Assembly (NCBI GenBank): GCA_002082585.1 | Contig: CP020563.1 | Location: 7,434,001 to 7,498,000, forward strand | From: Kitasatospora albolonga | Lineage (GTDB): Bacteria; Actinomycetota; Actinomycetes; Streptomycetales; Streptomycetaceae | Reading direction: 5' to 3' | DNA: 64,000 bases | Shown here: positions 8,056 to 16,887 of the stretch, in pieces | Position numbering within the stretch: the stretch's first letter is position 1 | Layout: every line of letters starts with the position of its first letter | Translations under genes and position numbers: made by a program | Notes under the pieces: model-generated | Told to the model about the DNA's origin: nothing | What the model saw: only the letters and a program-made list of their open reading frames with translations | Databases searched by the model: none

Positions 8056-9005
8056 GCCGGACCGTGGAGGGACAGACGACGTCCATGCCGCCGCCGGTAC
8101 AGGCCGCATACAGTTACTGCGAGGCCGTCACCGGACAGCAGGCCCGCAACTTCGCCTACGGCATCAGACTGCTGCCGTACGAGAAGCGCCAGGCCATGTC
8201 GGCGCTGTACGCCTTCTCCCGTCGGGTCGACGACATCGGCGACGGCGAACTGGACGCCGGGACCAAGCGGACCCGGCTGGAGAGCACCCGCGAGCTGCTC
8301 GACCGGATCAGGCACGGCAAGGTCGACGAGGACGACACCGACCCGGTGGCCGTCGCGCTCTCCGACGCCGCCCGCCGCTTCCCGCTGCCGCTGGAGGGGC
8401 TCGACGAGCTGATCGACGGCGTCCTGATGGACGTCCGGGGCGCCACGTACGAGACCTGGGACGACCTGAAGACCTACTGCCGCTGCGTCGCCGGTGCCAT
8501 CGGCCGCCTCAGCCTCGGCGTCTTCGGTACGGAGCCGGGGGCGCCCGGCGCCGAGCGGGCCTCCGAGTACGCCGACACCCTCGGCCTCGCCCTCCAGCTC
8601 ACCAACATCCTGCGGGACGTCCGCGAGGACGCGGGCAACGGGCGCACCTACCTCCCCGCCGACGACCTCGCCAAATTCGGCTGCTCCGCCGGATTCCACC
8701 GCACCACCCCGCCGCCCGGCTCCGACTTCGCGGGCCTCGTCCACTTCGAGGTGCGCCGGGCCCGGGCCCTGTTCGCCGAGGGATACCGCCTGCTGCCCAT
8801 GCTGGACCGCCGCAGCGGCGCCTGCGTCGCCGCCATGGCCGGGATCTACCGCCGCCTCCTGGACCGGATCGAGCGCGACCCGGAGGCCGTCCTGCGCGGC
8901 CGGGTCTCGCTGCCCGGCCACGAGAAGGCGTACGTCGCGGTGCGCGGCCTCTCCGGCCTGGACGCCCGCCACGTCTCGCGGCTGACCGCCCGGGGGCGGG
9001 CCTGA
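8052..9005 (+). CDS. hpnD: Presqualene diphosphate synthase HpnD
   Basis: A 317-residue squalene/phytoene synthase family member. It has YSYCEAVTGQQARNFAYGI near the N-terminus, the first aspartate-rich motif SRRVDDIGDGE, and the second, LTNILRDVREDAGNGRTYLP. It condenses two farnesyl diphosphates to presqualene diphosphate. It begins with a GTG overlapping the hpnC stop by four bases. A 118-base non-coding spacer separates it from hpnE, with the next gene's ribosome-binding site at its end. Some genomes label these proteins phytoene synthase, but the paired HpnC/HpnD arrangement and the adjoining shc gene settle the role. Confidence 0.92.
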   Translation: MSRTVEGQTTSMPPPVQAAYSYCEAVTGQQARNFAYGIRLLPYEKRQAMSALYAFSRRVDDIGDGELDAGTKRTRLESTRELLDRIRHGKVDEDDTDPVAVALSDAARRFPLPLEGLDELIDGVLMDVRGATYETWDDLKTYCRCVAGAIGRLSLGVFGTEPGAPGAERASEYADTLGLALQLTNILRDVREDAGNGRTYLPADDLAKFGCSAGFHRTTPPPGSDFAGLVHFEVRRARALFAEGYRLLPMLDRRSGACVAAMAGIYRRLLDRIERDPEAVLRGRVSLPGHEKAYVAVRGLSGLDARHVSRLTARGRA

Positions 9006-9123
9006 TGCGCCCCGGCCCGCAGGCCGCCCGGACAACCCTCCGGTGGCCCGACGCGTCCATGACTGCGACGATCGCTTCCGGGGCGACCCGGCGATCGGTG
9101 ACGGCCCGGCGAGAGGGGCAGGC

Positions 9124-10509
9124 ATGAGCGAGGAGACCCCGCGCCCCGTCGCGGTCGTCGTCGGAGGAGGACTCGCCGGTGTCACGGCGGCCCTCCGCCT
9201 CGCCGACGCCGGACTCGACGTCACCCTCCTGGAAGGCCGCCCCCGCCTCGGCGGGCTCGCCTTCTCCTTCCAGCGCGGCGACCTCACCGTCGACAACGGC
9301 CAGCACGTCTACCTGCGCTGCTGCACCGCCTACCGCTGGTTCCTCGACCGCGTCGGGGCCGCCCACCTCGCCCCCCTCCAGGACCGCCTGGACGTCCCCG
9401 TGCTGGACGTCGGCAGGCCCGCCGGACCGCGCCTGGGACGCCTGCGGCGCACCGGCCTGCCCGTACCGCTGCACCTGGCCGGCGGTCTCGCGGCCTATCC
9501 GCACCTCTCCCTCGCCGAGAAGGCGAACGTCGGCCGCGCCGCCCTCGCGCTCGGCCGCCTCGACCTGGCCGACCCGGAACTCGACCGCATCGACTTCGCC
9601 ACCTGGCTGAAGCAGCACGGCCAGTCCGAGCGCACCATCGAGGCCCTCTGGGACCTCGTCGGCGTCGCCACCCTCAACGCCACCGCGCCGAACGCCTCCA
9701 TGGCGCTCGCCGCCAAGGTCTTCAAGACCGGCCTGCTCTCCGACCCCGGCGCCGCCGACATCGGCTGGGCCACCGTCCCCCTCGGCGAACTGCACGACAC
9801 CCTCGCCCGCAAGGCCCTGGACACCGCCGGGGTCCGCACCGAGCTGCGCGCCAAAGTGTCCTCCCTGACCCGCACCGAGGACGGCCGCTGGAGGGTCGAG
9901 AGCACGGGGGAGCGGATCACCGCCGACACCGTCGTCCTGGCCGTGCCCCAGCACGAGACGCACGACCTGCTGCCCGCGGGCGCCCTGGACGAGCCGGACC
10001 TGCTCCTGGACATCGACAACGCGCCCATCCTCAACGTGCACGTCATCTACGACCGCACGGTGCTGCGCCGCCCGTTCTTCGCCGCGATCGGCTCCCCGGT
10101 CCAGTGGGTCTTCGACCGTACGCACTCCTCGGGGCTCAAGGGCCCCGGCCAGTATCTGGCGGTCTCCCAGTCCGCCGCCCAGGACGAGATCGACCTGCCC
10201 GTCGCCGAGCTGCGGGAGCGCTACCTCCCCGAGCTGGAGCGGCTGCTGCCCGCCGCCCGCGGCGCGGGCATCCGGGACTTCTTCGTCACCCGTGAGCGCA
10301 CCGCCACCTTCGCGCCCGCCCCGGGCACCGGCCCGCTGCGCCCCGGCCCCCGCACCCGGCTGCCCGGCCTGCACCTGTCGGGCGCCTGGACTGCCACCGG
10401 CTGGCCCGCGACGATGGAGGGTGCCGTGCGCAGCGGCTCCCGGGCCGCCGACGCCGCCCTCCAGGATCTCGGCCGCCCCCATGGACATCCGCCGCAGGAG
10501 GCGGCATGA
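9124..10509 (+). CDS. hpnE: Hydroxysqualene dehydroxylase HpnE
   Basis: A 461-residue FAD-dependent amine oxidase/phytoene desaturase-fold protein. The dinucleotide-binding motif VVGGGLAGVTAALRLADAG is at the extreme N-terminus, followed by the acidic end of strand two (VTLLEGR). The C-terminal FAD-contact region LHLSGAWTATGWPATMEGAV is the typical HpnE signature. It reduces hydroxysqualene to squalene. The start at 9124 is preferred over an in-frame GTG at 9043 because GAGAGGGG lies just upstream and the nucleotide-binding motif sits directly after it. The stop overlaps the ATG of the prenyl synthase gene. Confidence 0.92.
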   Translation: MSEETPRPVAVVVGGGLAGVTAALRLADAGLDVTLLEGRPRLGGLAFSFQRGDLTVDNGQHVYLRCCTAYRWFLDRVGAAHLAPLQDRLDVPVLDVGRPAGPRLGRLRRTGLPVPLHLAGGLAAYPHLSLAEKANVGRAALALGRLDLADPELDRIDFATWLKQHGQSERTIEALWDLVGVATLNATAPNASMALAAKVFKTGLLSDPGAADIGWATVPLGELHDTLARKALDTAGVRTELRAKVSSLTRTEDGRWRVESTGERITADTVVLAVPQHETHDLLPAGALDEPDLLLDIDNAPILNVHVIYDRTVLRRPFFAAIGSPVQWVFDRTHSSGLKGPGQYLAVSQSAAQDEIDLPVAELRERYLPELERLLPAARGAGIRDFFVTRERTATFAPAPGTGPLRPGPRTRLPGLHLSGAWTATGWPATMEGAVRSGSRAADAALQDLGRPHGHPPQEAA

Positions 10510-11609
10510 CCCGTACCACCGGAACAAGAGGAGAGTCAGTGACCCCGGCGAATCCGGCTTCCGACACCGTGGACCAGACCACGGACGTCACCGCGCTTCT
10601 GGAGCGCGGACGAGTCCTGTCAGCGCCGGTGCTGCGGGCTGCCGTGGACCGGCTGGCGCCGCCCATGGACACCGTCGCGGCCTACCACTTCGGCTGGATC
10701 GACGCCGAGGGACGGCCCTCGGACGGCGACGGCGGCAAGGCCGTGCGCCCCGCGCTCGCCCTGCTCTCGGCCGAGGCCGCGGGCGCCCCCGCCGAAGCGG
10801 GCGTCCCCGGCGCCGTGGCCGTCGAGCTCGTGCACAACTTCTCGCTGCTGCACGACGACCTGATGGACGGCGACGAGCAGCGCCGCCACCGCGACACCGT
10901 GTGGAAGGTCCACGGCCCCGCCCAGGCCATCCTGGTCGGCGACGCGCTCTTCGCCCTCGCCTACGACCTGCTGCTGGAGCTCGGCACGGTCGAGGCGGGC
11001 CGCGCGGCCCGCCGCCTGACCACCGCGACCCGCAAGCTCATCGACGGGCAGGCGCAGGACATCTCCTACGAGCACCGCGAGCGGGTCACCGTCGAGGAGT
11101 GCCTGGAGATGGAGGGCAACAAGACCGGCGCCCTGCTGGCCTGCGCGGTCTCCATCGGCGCGGTGCTCGGCGGCGCCGACGACCGCACCGCCGACACCCT
11201 GGAGACGTACGGCTACCACCTCGGCCTCGCCTTCCAGGCCGTCGACGACCTGCTCGGCATCTGGGGCGACCCGGAGTCCACCGGCAAGCAGACCTGGAGC
11301 GACCTGCGCCAGCGCAAGAAGTCCCTCCCGGTCGTCGCCGCGCTCGCCGCGGGCGGCCCGGCCTCCGAACGGCTCGGCGAACTGCTCGCGGCCGACGCCA
11401 AGAGCAGCGACTTCGACAGCTTCTCCGAAGAGGAGTTCGCCGCCCGCGCGGCGCTCATCGAGGAGGCGGGCGGCCGCGAGTGGACCGCGCAGGAAGCCCG
11501 TCGGCAGCACGCGGTCGCCATCGAGGCGCTGCACGCCGTCGACATGCCGCACCCCGTACGGGCGCAGCTCACCGCGCTCGCGGACTTCGTGGTGGTGCGG
11601 AAGAGGTGA
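10506..11609 (+). CDS. Polyprenyl diphosphate synthase (FPP/GGPP class)
   Basis: A trans-prenyltransferase of about 367 residues. The first aspartate-rich motif is LLHDDLMDGDEQRRHR (DDxxD, no two-residue insertion) and the second is FQAVDDLLGIWGD. It supplies allylic diphosphate for squalene synthesis. The residue five before the DDxxD is Phe and the residue four before is Ser, a pattern I associate more with type I GGPP synthases than with farnesyl synthases, so the chain length is uncertain. The ATG at 10506 has AGGAGG just upstream and overlaps the hpnE stop. A GTG at 10539 with its own GAGGAGAG is an equally well-equipped alternative start. Confidence 0.88.
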   Translation: MTRTTGTRGESVTPANPASDTVDQTTDVTALLERGRVLSAPVLRAAVDRLAPPMDTVAAYHFGWIDAEGRPSDGDGGKAVRPALALLSAEAAGAPAEAGVPGAVAVELVHNFSLLHDDLMDGDEQRRHRDTVWKVHGPAQAILVGDALFALAYDLLLELGTVEAGRAARRLTTATRKLIDGQAQDISYEHRERVTVEECLEMEGNKTGALLACAVSIGAVLGGADDRTADTLETYGYHLGLAFQAVDDLLGIWGDPESTGKQTWSDLRQRKKSLPVVAALAAGGPASERLGELLAADAKSSDFDSFSEEEFAARAALIEEAGGREWTAQEARRQHAVAIEALHAVDMPHPVRAQLTALADFVVVRKR

Positions 11610-11635
11610 TCAGCACCCGCATATGACTCGCAGTC

Positions 11636-11669
11636 GCCGGCCGGCGCCCCGACCCGGGCGCCGGCCGAC
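11636..11669 (+). terminator. Hairpin between prenyl synthase and shc (attenuator or processing site)
   Basis: A 14-base inverted repeat with one mismatch (arm GCCGGCCGGCGCCC, loop CGACCC) lies in the 106-base gap before the squalene-hopene cyclase gene. It could partly terminate transcription, or protect the upstream message and so set different levels for the two halves of the operon. Confidence 0.55.
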
Positions 11670-11715
11670 GGAGACCCCAGCACAGCAGAGGACCGACTGC
11701 ACGAAGGGGAAGCTC

Positions 11716-13716
11716 ATGACAGCGACGACCGACGGACCCACCGGGGCCGCGAACCTCTCCGCGCCCACGGCAGGACATCCGGACCGCACGACCCCCGCCC
11801 CGGACGAGGTGCTCGCCGCCGCCCGACGGGCCGCGGAACGCTCGGTGGAGCACCTCCTCGGCAGACAGGACGAGCAGGGCTGGTGGAAGGGCGACCTGGC
11901 CACCAACGTCACCATGGACGCCGAGGACCTGCTCCTGCGCCAGTTCCTCGGCATCCAGGACCCGGAGACCACGCGGGCCGCCGCCCTCTTCATCCGCGGC
12001 GAACAGCTCGGTGACGGCACCTGGAACACCTTCTACGGCGGACCCGGCGACCTCTCCGCCACCATCGAGGCGTACGTGGCCCTGCGGCTGGCCGGGGACC
12101 GCCCCGACGAGCCCCACATGGCGCGCGCCGCCGGCTGGATCAGGGAGCAGGGCGGGATCGCGGCCGCCCGGGTCTTCACCCGGATCTGGCTGGCCCTGTT
12201 CGGCTGGTGGAAGTGGGACGACCTCCCCGAACTCCCGCCCGAGCTCATGTTCCTCCCCAAGTGGGTCCCGCTCAACATCTACGACTTCGGCTGCTGGGCC
12301 CGGCAGACCATCGTCCCCCTGACCATCGTCTCCGCGAAGCGCCCGGTGCGGCCCGCCCCCTTCGCCCTGGACGAGCTGCACACCGACCCCGCCCGCCCCA
12401 GCCCGCCCAGGAAGCTCGCCCCGGCGGCCAGTTGGGACGGCCTCTTCCAGCGGCTCGACAAGGGGCTGCACCTCTACCACAAGGTCGCCCCGCGCCCGCT
12501 GCGCAGGATCGCGATGAACGTGGCCGCCCGGTGGATCATCGAACGCCAGGAGAACGACGGCTGCTGGGGCGGCATCCAGCCCCCGGCCGTCTACTCCGTC
12601 ATCGCCCTGCACCTGCTCGGCTACGACCTCGACCACCCGGTGATGCGCGCCGGACTGGCCTCGCTGGACCGGTTCGCCGTGTGGCGCGAGGACGGGGCCC
12701 GCATGGTCGAGGCATGCCAGTCGCCCGTCTGGGACACCTGCCTGGCGACCGTCGCCCTGGTCGACGGCGGACTCAGACCCGACCACCCCGCACTGGTGAG
12801 AGCCGCCGACTGGATGCTGGCCGAGGAGATCACCCGGCCCGGCGACTGGTCCGTACGCAAACCCGAACTCGCCCCCGGAGGCTGGGCGTTCGAGTTCCAC
12901 AACGACAACTACCCGGACATCGACGACACCGCCGAAGTCGTCCTGGCGCTGCGCCGGGTGCGCCACCCCGACCCCGCCCGGCTGGAGGCCGCCATCGAGC
13001 GCGGGGTGCGCTGGAACCTCGGGATGCAGTCCCGCAACGGGGCCTGGGGCGCGTTCGACGCCGACAACACCAGCTCCTTCCCCAACCGCCTGCCGTTCTG
13101 CGACTTCGGCGAGGTCATCGACCCGCCGTCGGCCGATGTCACCGGCCATGTCGTGGAGATGCTCGCCGTCGAGGGGCTCGCCCGGCACCCCCGTACGCGA
13201 AGGGGCGTTGAGTGGCTCCTCGCCGAACAGGAGGCGTGCGGCGCCTGGTTCGGCCGCTGGGGCGTCAACTACGTCTACGGTACCGGGTCGGTGGTGCCCG
13301 CCCTGATCGCCGCCGGACTGCCCGCCGCCCACCCCTCGATCCGCCGGGCGGTGGAGTGGCTGGAGTCCGTGCAGAACGACGACGGCGGCTGGGGCGAGGA
13401 CCTGCGCTCGTACACGGAGGAGAAGTGGATCGGGCACGGTGAGTCCACCGCCTCCCAGACCGCCTGGGCCCTGCTCGCCCTGCTCGCCGCGGGCCGCCGC
13501 GAGAGCCGGGCCGTCGCCCGCGGGGTCGGCTGGCTGACCGGCGCCCAGCAGGCCGACGGCTCCTGGGACGAGCCGTATTTCACCGGCACCGGCTTCCCCT
13601 GGGACTTCTCCATCAACTACCACCTCTACCGCCAGGTCTTCCCCCTGACCGCGCTCGGGCGTTACGTGTACGGCGACCCGTTCGCCGACCGTACGGGAGC
13701 GGACCGGGGCGCCTGA
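11716..13716 (+). CDS. shc: Squalene-hopene cyclase
   Basis: A 666-residue class II triterpene cyclase that converts squalene to hopene and hopanol at the membrane face. The protonating DXDD motif reads DIDD in YPDIDDTAEVV near residue 400. Multiple QW repeats are visible, for example QENDGCWGG, QSRNGAWGAFDADN, QNDDGGWGEDL and QQADGSWDE. Length is normal for bacterial Shc. The ATG at 11716 is chosen because it follows AAGGGGAAG at good spacing; the in-frame extension back to 11623 crosses the hairpin and is unlikely to be translated. The stop overlaps the hpnG start by one base. Confidence 0.96.
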   Translation: MTATTDGPTGAANLSAPTAGHPDRTTPAPDEVLAAARRAAERSVEHLLGRQDEQGWWKGDLATNVTMDAEDLLLRQFLGIQDPETTRAAALFIRGEQLGDGTWNTFYGGPGDLSATIEAYVALRLAGDRPDEPHMARAAGWIREQGGIAAARVFTRIWLALFGWWKWDDLPELPPELMFLPKWVPLNIYDFGCWARQTIVPLTIVSAKRPVRPAPFALDELHTDPARPSPPRKLAPAASWDGLFQRLDKGLHLYHKVAPRPLRRIAMNVAARWIIERQENDGCWGGIQPPAVYSVIALHLLGYDLDHPVMRAGLASLDRFAVWREDGARMVEACQSPVWDTCLATVALVDGGLRPDHPALVRAADWMLAEEITRPGDWSVRKPELAPGGWAFEFHNDNYPDIDDTAEVVLALRRVRHPDPARLEAAIERGVRWNLGMQSRNGAWGAFDADNTSSFPNRLPFCDFGEVIDPPSADVTGHVVEMLAVEGLARHPRTRRGVEWLLAEQEACGAWFGRWGVNYVYGTGSVVPALIAAGLPAAHPSIRRAVEWLESVQNDDGGWGEDLRSYTEEKWIGHGESTASQTAWALLALLAAGRRESRAVARGVGWLTGAQQADGSWDEPYFTGTGFPWDFSINYHLYRQVFPLTALGRYVYGDPFADRTGADRGA

Positions 13717-14363
13717 TGGGCGGCGCACCGGGGCCCGCGGGCCTCCAGGCGCCGCTGCTGGTCGCCTGCGCGCTGGGCATCGAGCAGGCGGCCCTGCGCA
13801 GCGGCAAGCGGCCCGGAGGCCCGGTACGGGTCCTGCGGACCGGCATGGGCCCCCGGGCGGCGGAGGCGGCCGTGGCGGCCCTCCTCGCCCCCGGTGGCGT
13901 ACCGGACGCGGCCGTCATCGCCTCCGGCTTCTGCGCCGGGCTCGCCCCCGGGATGCACCCCGGTGACCTGGTCGTGGCCGAGGAGACCCGGGACGCCGAC
14001 GGTGCCACCCCCTGCACCGGCACCGGGCTGCTGGTCGCCGCCCTCGCCCGGGCCGTCCCCGGCCGTACCGTCCACACCGGCCCGCTGACCGGCTCCGACC
14101 ACGTCGTACGCGGCCCCGAGCGGGCGGCCCTGCGGGCCACCGGGGCCATCGCCGTGGACATGGAATCCGCCGCCACACTGCGTACCGCCCTGTGCCACGG
14201 GCCGCGCCCGGTTGCGGCCGTCCGGGTGGTCGTGGACGCTCCAGAGCATGAGCTCGTCCGTATCGGCACGGTTCGCGGTGGAATATCGGCCTTCCGTGTT
14301 CTCCGAGCAGTCCTTCCGGCTTTCTACGAATGGCACCGATCTTTACTGCTCCCCAGGAGGTGA
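13716..14363 (+). CDS. hpnG: HpnG, adenosylhopane nucleosidase-like phosphorylase
   Basis: A 215-residue nucleoside phosphorylase/5'-methylthioadenosine nucleosidase-fold protein. Family marks are the early TGMGPRAAEAA segment, the glycine-rich ASGFCAGLAPGMHPGDLVVAEE and the purine/ribose-binding VDMESAA, which contains the conserved Met-Glu. HpnG removes adenine from adenosylhopane to give ribosylhopane. Position between shc and hpnH is the standard order. The ATG overlaps the shc stop. Confidence 0.88.
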   Translation: MGGAPGPAGLQAPLLVACALGIEQAALRSGKRPGGPVRVLRTGMGPRAAEAAVAALLAPGGVPDAAVIASGFCAGLAPGMHPGDLVVAEETRDADGATPCTGTGLLVAALARAVPGRTVHTGPLTGSDHVVRGPERAALRATGAIAVDMESAATLRTALCHGPRPVAAVRVVVDAPEHELVRIGTVRGGISAFRVLRAVLPAFYEWHRSLLLPRR

Positions 14364-14368
14364 GCCAG

Positions 14369-15388
14369 ATGGCCATGCCGCTCCGCCAGTCCATCAAGGT
14401 CGCGACGTATCTCTTCGAACAGAAGCTCCGCAAGCGTGAGAAGTTCCCGCTGATCGTCGAGCTGGAGCCGTTGTTCGCCTGCAACCTCGCCTGTGAGGGC
14501 TGCGGCAAGATCCAGCACCCGGCCGGTGTCCTGAAGCAGCGTATGCCGGTCGCGCAGGCGGTGGGCGCGGTGCTGGAGTCCGGTGCCCCCATGGTCTCCA
14601 TCGCCGGTGGCGAGCCGCTGATGCATCCGCAGATCGACGAGATCGTGCGCCAGCTCGTCGCGAAGAAGAAATACGTCTTCCTCTGCACCAACGCGATGCT
14701 CATGCGCAAGAAACTGGACAAGTTCACCCCCTCGCCCTACTTCGCCTTCGCCGTGCACATCGACGGACTGAGGGAGCGGCACGACGAGTCGGTCGCCAAG
14801 GAAGGCGTCTTCGACGAGGCGGTGGCGGCGATGAAGGAGGCCAAGCGGCGCGGCTTCCGGGTGACGACCAACTCCACCTTCTTCAACACCGACACCCCGC
14901 AGACCATCATCGAGGTCCTCAACTACCTCAACGACGACCTCAAGGTCGACGAGATGATGATCTCGCCCGCCTACGCCTACGAGAAGGCGCCCGACCAGGA
15001 GCACTTCCTCGGCGTCGACCAGACCCGCGAACTCTTCAAGAAGGCGTTCGCGGGCGGCAACCGGGCCCGCTGGCGGCTCAACCACTCGCCGCTCTTCCTG
15101 GACTTCCTGGAGGGCAAGGCGGACTTCCCGTGCACCGCGTGGGCCATCCCCAACTACTCGCTCTTCGGCTGGCAGCGCCCCTGCTACCTGATGAGCGACG
15201 GTTACGTACCGACGTACCGTCAGCTCATCGAGGAGACCGACTGGAGCAAGTACGGCCGGGGCAAGGACCCCCGCTGCGCCAACTGCATGGCGCACTGCGG
15301 CTACGAGCCCACCGCCGTCCTCGCGACCATGGGGTCGCTCAAGGAGTCGCTGCGCGCGGCACGGGAGAGCGTGGGCGGCAACCGGTGA
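14369..15388 (+). CDS. hpnH: HpnH, adenosylhopane-forming radical SAM protein
   Basis: A 339-residue radical SAM enzyme. The 4Fe-4S motif is CNLACEGCGKIQHP (CxxxCxxC) and the SAM-binding GGEP motif is AGGEPLMHP. A C-terminal cysteine group (CANCMAHCG) could hold an additional cluster or metal. HpnH adds the 5'-deoxyadenosyl radical to diploptene, forming adenosylhopane. The start at 14369 has CCAGGAGGTGAGCC in front, the strongest ribosome-binding site in the operon. The upstream in-frame ATG at 14330 lies inside hpnG. The stop overlaps the aminotransferase GTG (GTGA). Confidence 0.94.
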   Translation: MAMPLRQSIKVATYLFEQKLRKREKFPLIVELEPLFACNLACEGCGKIQHPAGVLKQRMPVAQAVGAVLESGAPMVSIAGGEPLMHPQIDEIVRQLVAKKKYVFLCTNAMLMRKKLDKFTPSPYFAFAVHIDGLRERHDESVAKEGVFDEAVAAMKEAKRRGFRVTTNSTFFNTDTPQTIIEVLNYLNDDLKVDEMMISPAYAYEKAPDQEHFLGVDQTRELFKKAFAGGNRARWRLNHSPLFLDFLEGKADFPCTAWAIPNYSLFGWQRPCYLMSDGYVPTYRQLIEETDWSKYGRGKDPRCANCMAHCGYEPTAVLATMGSLKESLRAARESVGGNR

Positions 15389-16782
15389 CGGACGGCGGGC
15401 CGGGCGGCTTCGACCTGGGACGGCTCCTGGCGGAGCGCGGGGCCGAGCGGTACGAGCTGCATGCGCGCCATCTCAACCACCAGCTGCCGCGCATGCTGCA
15501 CACCATCGGCTTCGACAAGGTCTACGAGCGGGCCGAGGGCGCGTACTTCTGGGACGCCGAGGGCAACGACTACCTGGACATGCTCGCCGGGTTCGGCGTG
15601 ATGGGCCTCGGCCGGCACCACCCGGTCGTCCGCAAGGCCCTGCACGACGTGCTCGACGCCCGGCTCGCCGACCTCACCCGCTTCGACTGCCAGCCGCTGC
15701 CCGGGCTGCTCGCGGAGAAGCTGCTCGGCCACAGCCCGCACCTGGACCGCGTCTTCTTCGGGAACAGCGGTACGGAAGCGGTCGAGACGGCGCTGAAGTT
15801 CGCCCGCTACGCCACCGGGAAGCCCCGCGTCCTCTACTGCGACCACGCCTTCCACGGGCTGACCACCGGCTCCCTCTCCGTCAACGGCGAGAGGGGCTTC
15901 CGGGACGGCTTCGCCCCGCTGCTGCCCGACACCCCGATCGCGCTCGGCGACCTGGACGCGCTGCGCCGGGAGCTGAAGCGCGGGGACGTGGCCGCCCTGG
16001 TCGTCGAACCCGTCCAGGGCAAGGGCGTGCACGCCGCGCCGCCCGGCTTCCTGTACGAGGCGCAGGAGCTGCTGCACCGGCACAAGGCGCTGCTGATCGC
16101 GGACGAGGTGCAGACGGGGCTGGGCCGGACCGGTGACTTCTACGCCTACCAGCACGAGGAGGGCGTGGAACCGGATCTGGTGTGCGTCGCCAAGGCGCTC
16201 TCCGGCGGCTATGTCCCGGTCGGCGCCACGCTCGGCAAGGACTGGATCTTCCGCAAGGTCTACTCCTCGATGGACCGGGTCCTCGTCCACTCCGCGAGCT
16301 TCGGCTCCAACGCCCAGGCCATGGCGGCGGGGCTCGCGGTGCTCACGGTGATGGAGGACGAGGAGATCGTCGCGGGCGCCCGGCGGACCGGCGATCTGCT
16401 GCGGGAGCGGCTGACGGCCCTGGTGGACCGCTACGAGCTGCTGCACGAGGTGCGCGGGCGCGGGCTGATGATCGGCATCGAGTTCGGGCGGCCCTCCTCG
16501 CTCAAGCTCCGCAGCCGCTGGACCATGCTCCAGGCGGCCCGCAAGGGACTCTTCGCCCAGATGGTCGTGGTGCCGCTGCTCCAGAAGCACCGCATCCTCA
16601 CCCAGGTCTCCGGCGACCACCTGGAAGTGATCAAGCTGATCCCGCCGCTGATCATCGGGGAGGCGGAGGTGGACCGCTTCGTGACGGCGTTCACGGAGGT
16701 CATGGACGACGCGCACAGCGGCGGCGGGCTGATGTGGGACTTCGGCCGGACCCTGGTGAAGCAGGCGGTGGCCAACCGCTGA
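15385..16782 (+). CDS. Class III PLP-dependent aminotransferase of the hopanoid operon
   Basis: A 465-residue fold-type I aminotransferase. The PLP-phosphate loop is FFGNSGTEAVE, the cofactor aspartate is in LLIADEVQTGLGRTG, and the Schiff-base lysine is in CVAKALSGGYVPVG. Its position at the end of the hopanoid operon, translationally coupled to hpnH, suggests it aminates an oxidised C35 side chain to give aminobacteriohopanetriol (an HpnO-like role). This is inferred from context, since class III aminotransferases vary widely in substrate. GTG at 15385 is the start; the earlier frame lies inside hpnH. Confidence 0.85.
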   Translation: MTDGGPGGFDLGRLLAERGAERYELHARHLNHQLPRMLHTIGFDKVYERAEGAYFWDAEGNDYLDMLAGFGVMGLGRHHPVVRKALHDVLDARLADLTRFDCQPLPGLLAEKLLGHSPHLDRVFFGNSGTEAVETALKFARYATGKPRVLYCDHAFHGLTTGSLSVNGERGFRDGFAPLLPDTPIALGDLDALRRELKRGDVAALVVEPVQGKGVHAAPPGFLYEAQELLHRHKALLIADEVQTGLGRTGDFYAYQHEEGVEPDLVCVAKALSGGYVPVGATLGKDWIFRKVYSSMDRVLVHSASFGSNAQAMAAGLAVLTVMEDEEIVAGARRTGDLLRERLTALVDRYELLHEVRGRGLMIGIEFGRPSSLKLRSRWTMLQAARKGLFAQMVVVPLLQKHRILTQVSGDHLEVIKLIPPLIIGEAEVDRFVTAFTEVMDDAHSGGGLMWDFGRTLVKQAVANR

Positions 16783-16827
16783 TGTCAGGGGTGTCGGGGG
16801 CATCGGGGATGCCGGGGCATCGGGCGG

Positions 16828-16872
16828 GGAATTTGCCTCCTGGGCAATTTATTTGCCCGGGAGGAAAGTTCC
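16828..16872 (+). promoter_or_regulatory. Long imperfect palindrome upstream of the XRE/cupin regulator (putative autoregulatory operator)
   Basis: Two 20-base arms (left 16828-16847, right 16853-16872) match at 17 of 20 positions around a 5-base AT-rich centre TTTAT. The inner arm GGGCAA pairs exactly with TTGCCC. The dyad ends 15 bases before the ATG of the regulator, so a bound dimer would cover the promoter or ribosome-binding region. Such operators next to HTH regulators are typically autoregulatory. Confidence 0.65.
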
Positions 16873-16887
16873 TGGCCCAATAGAGGC

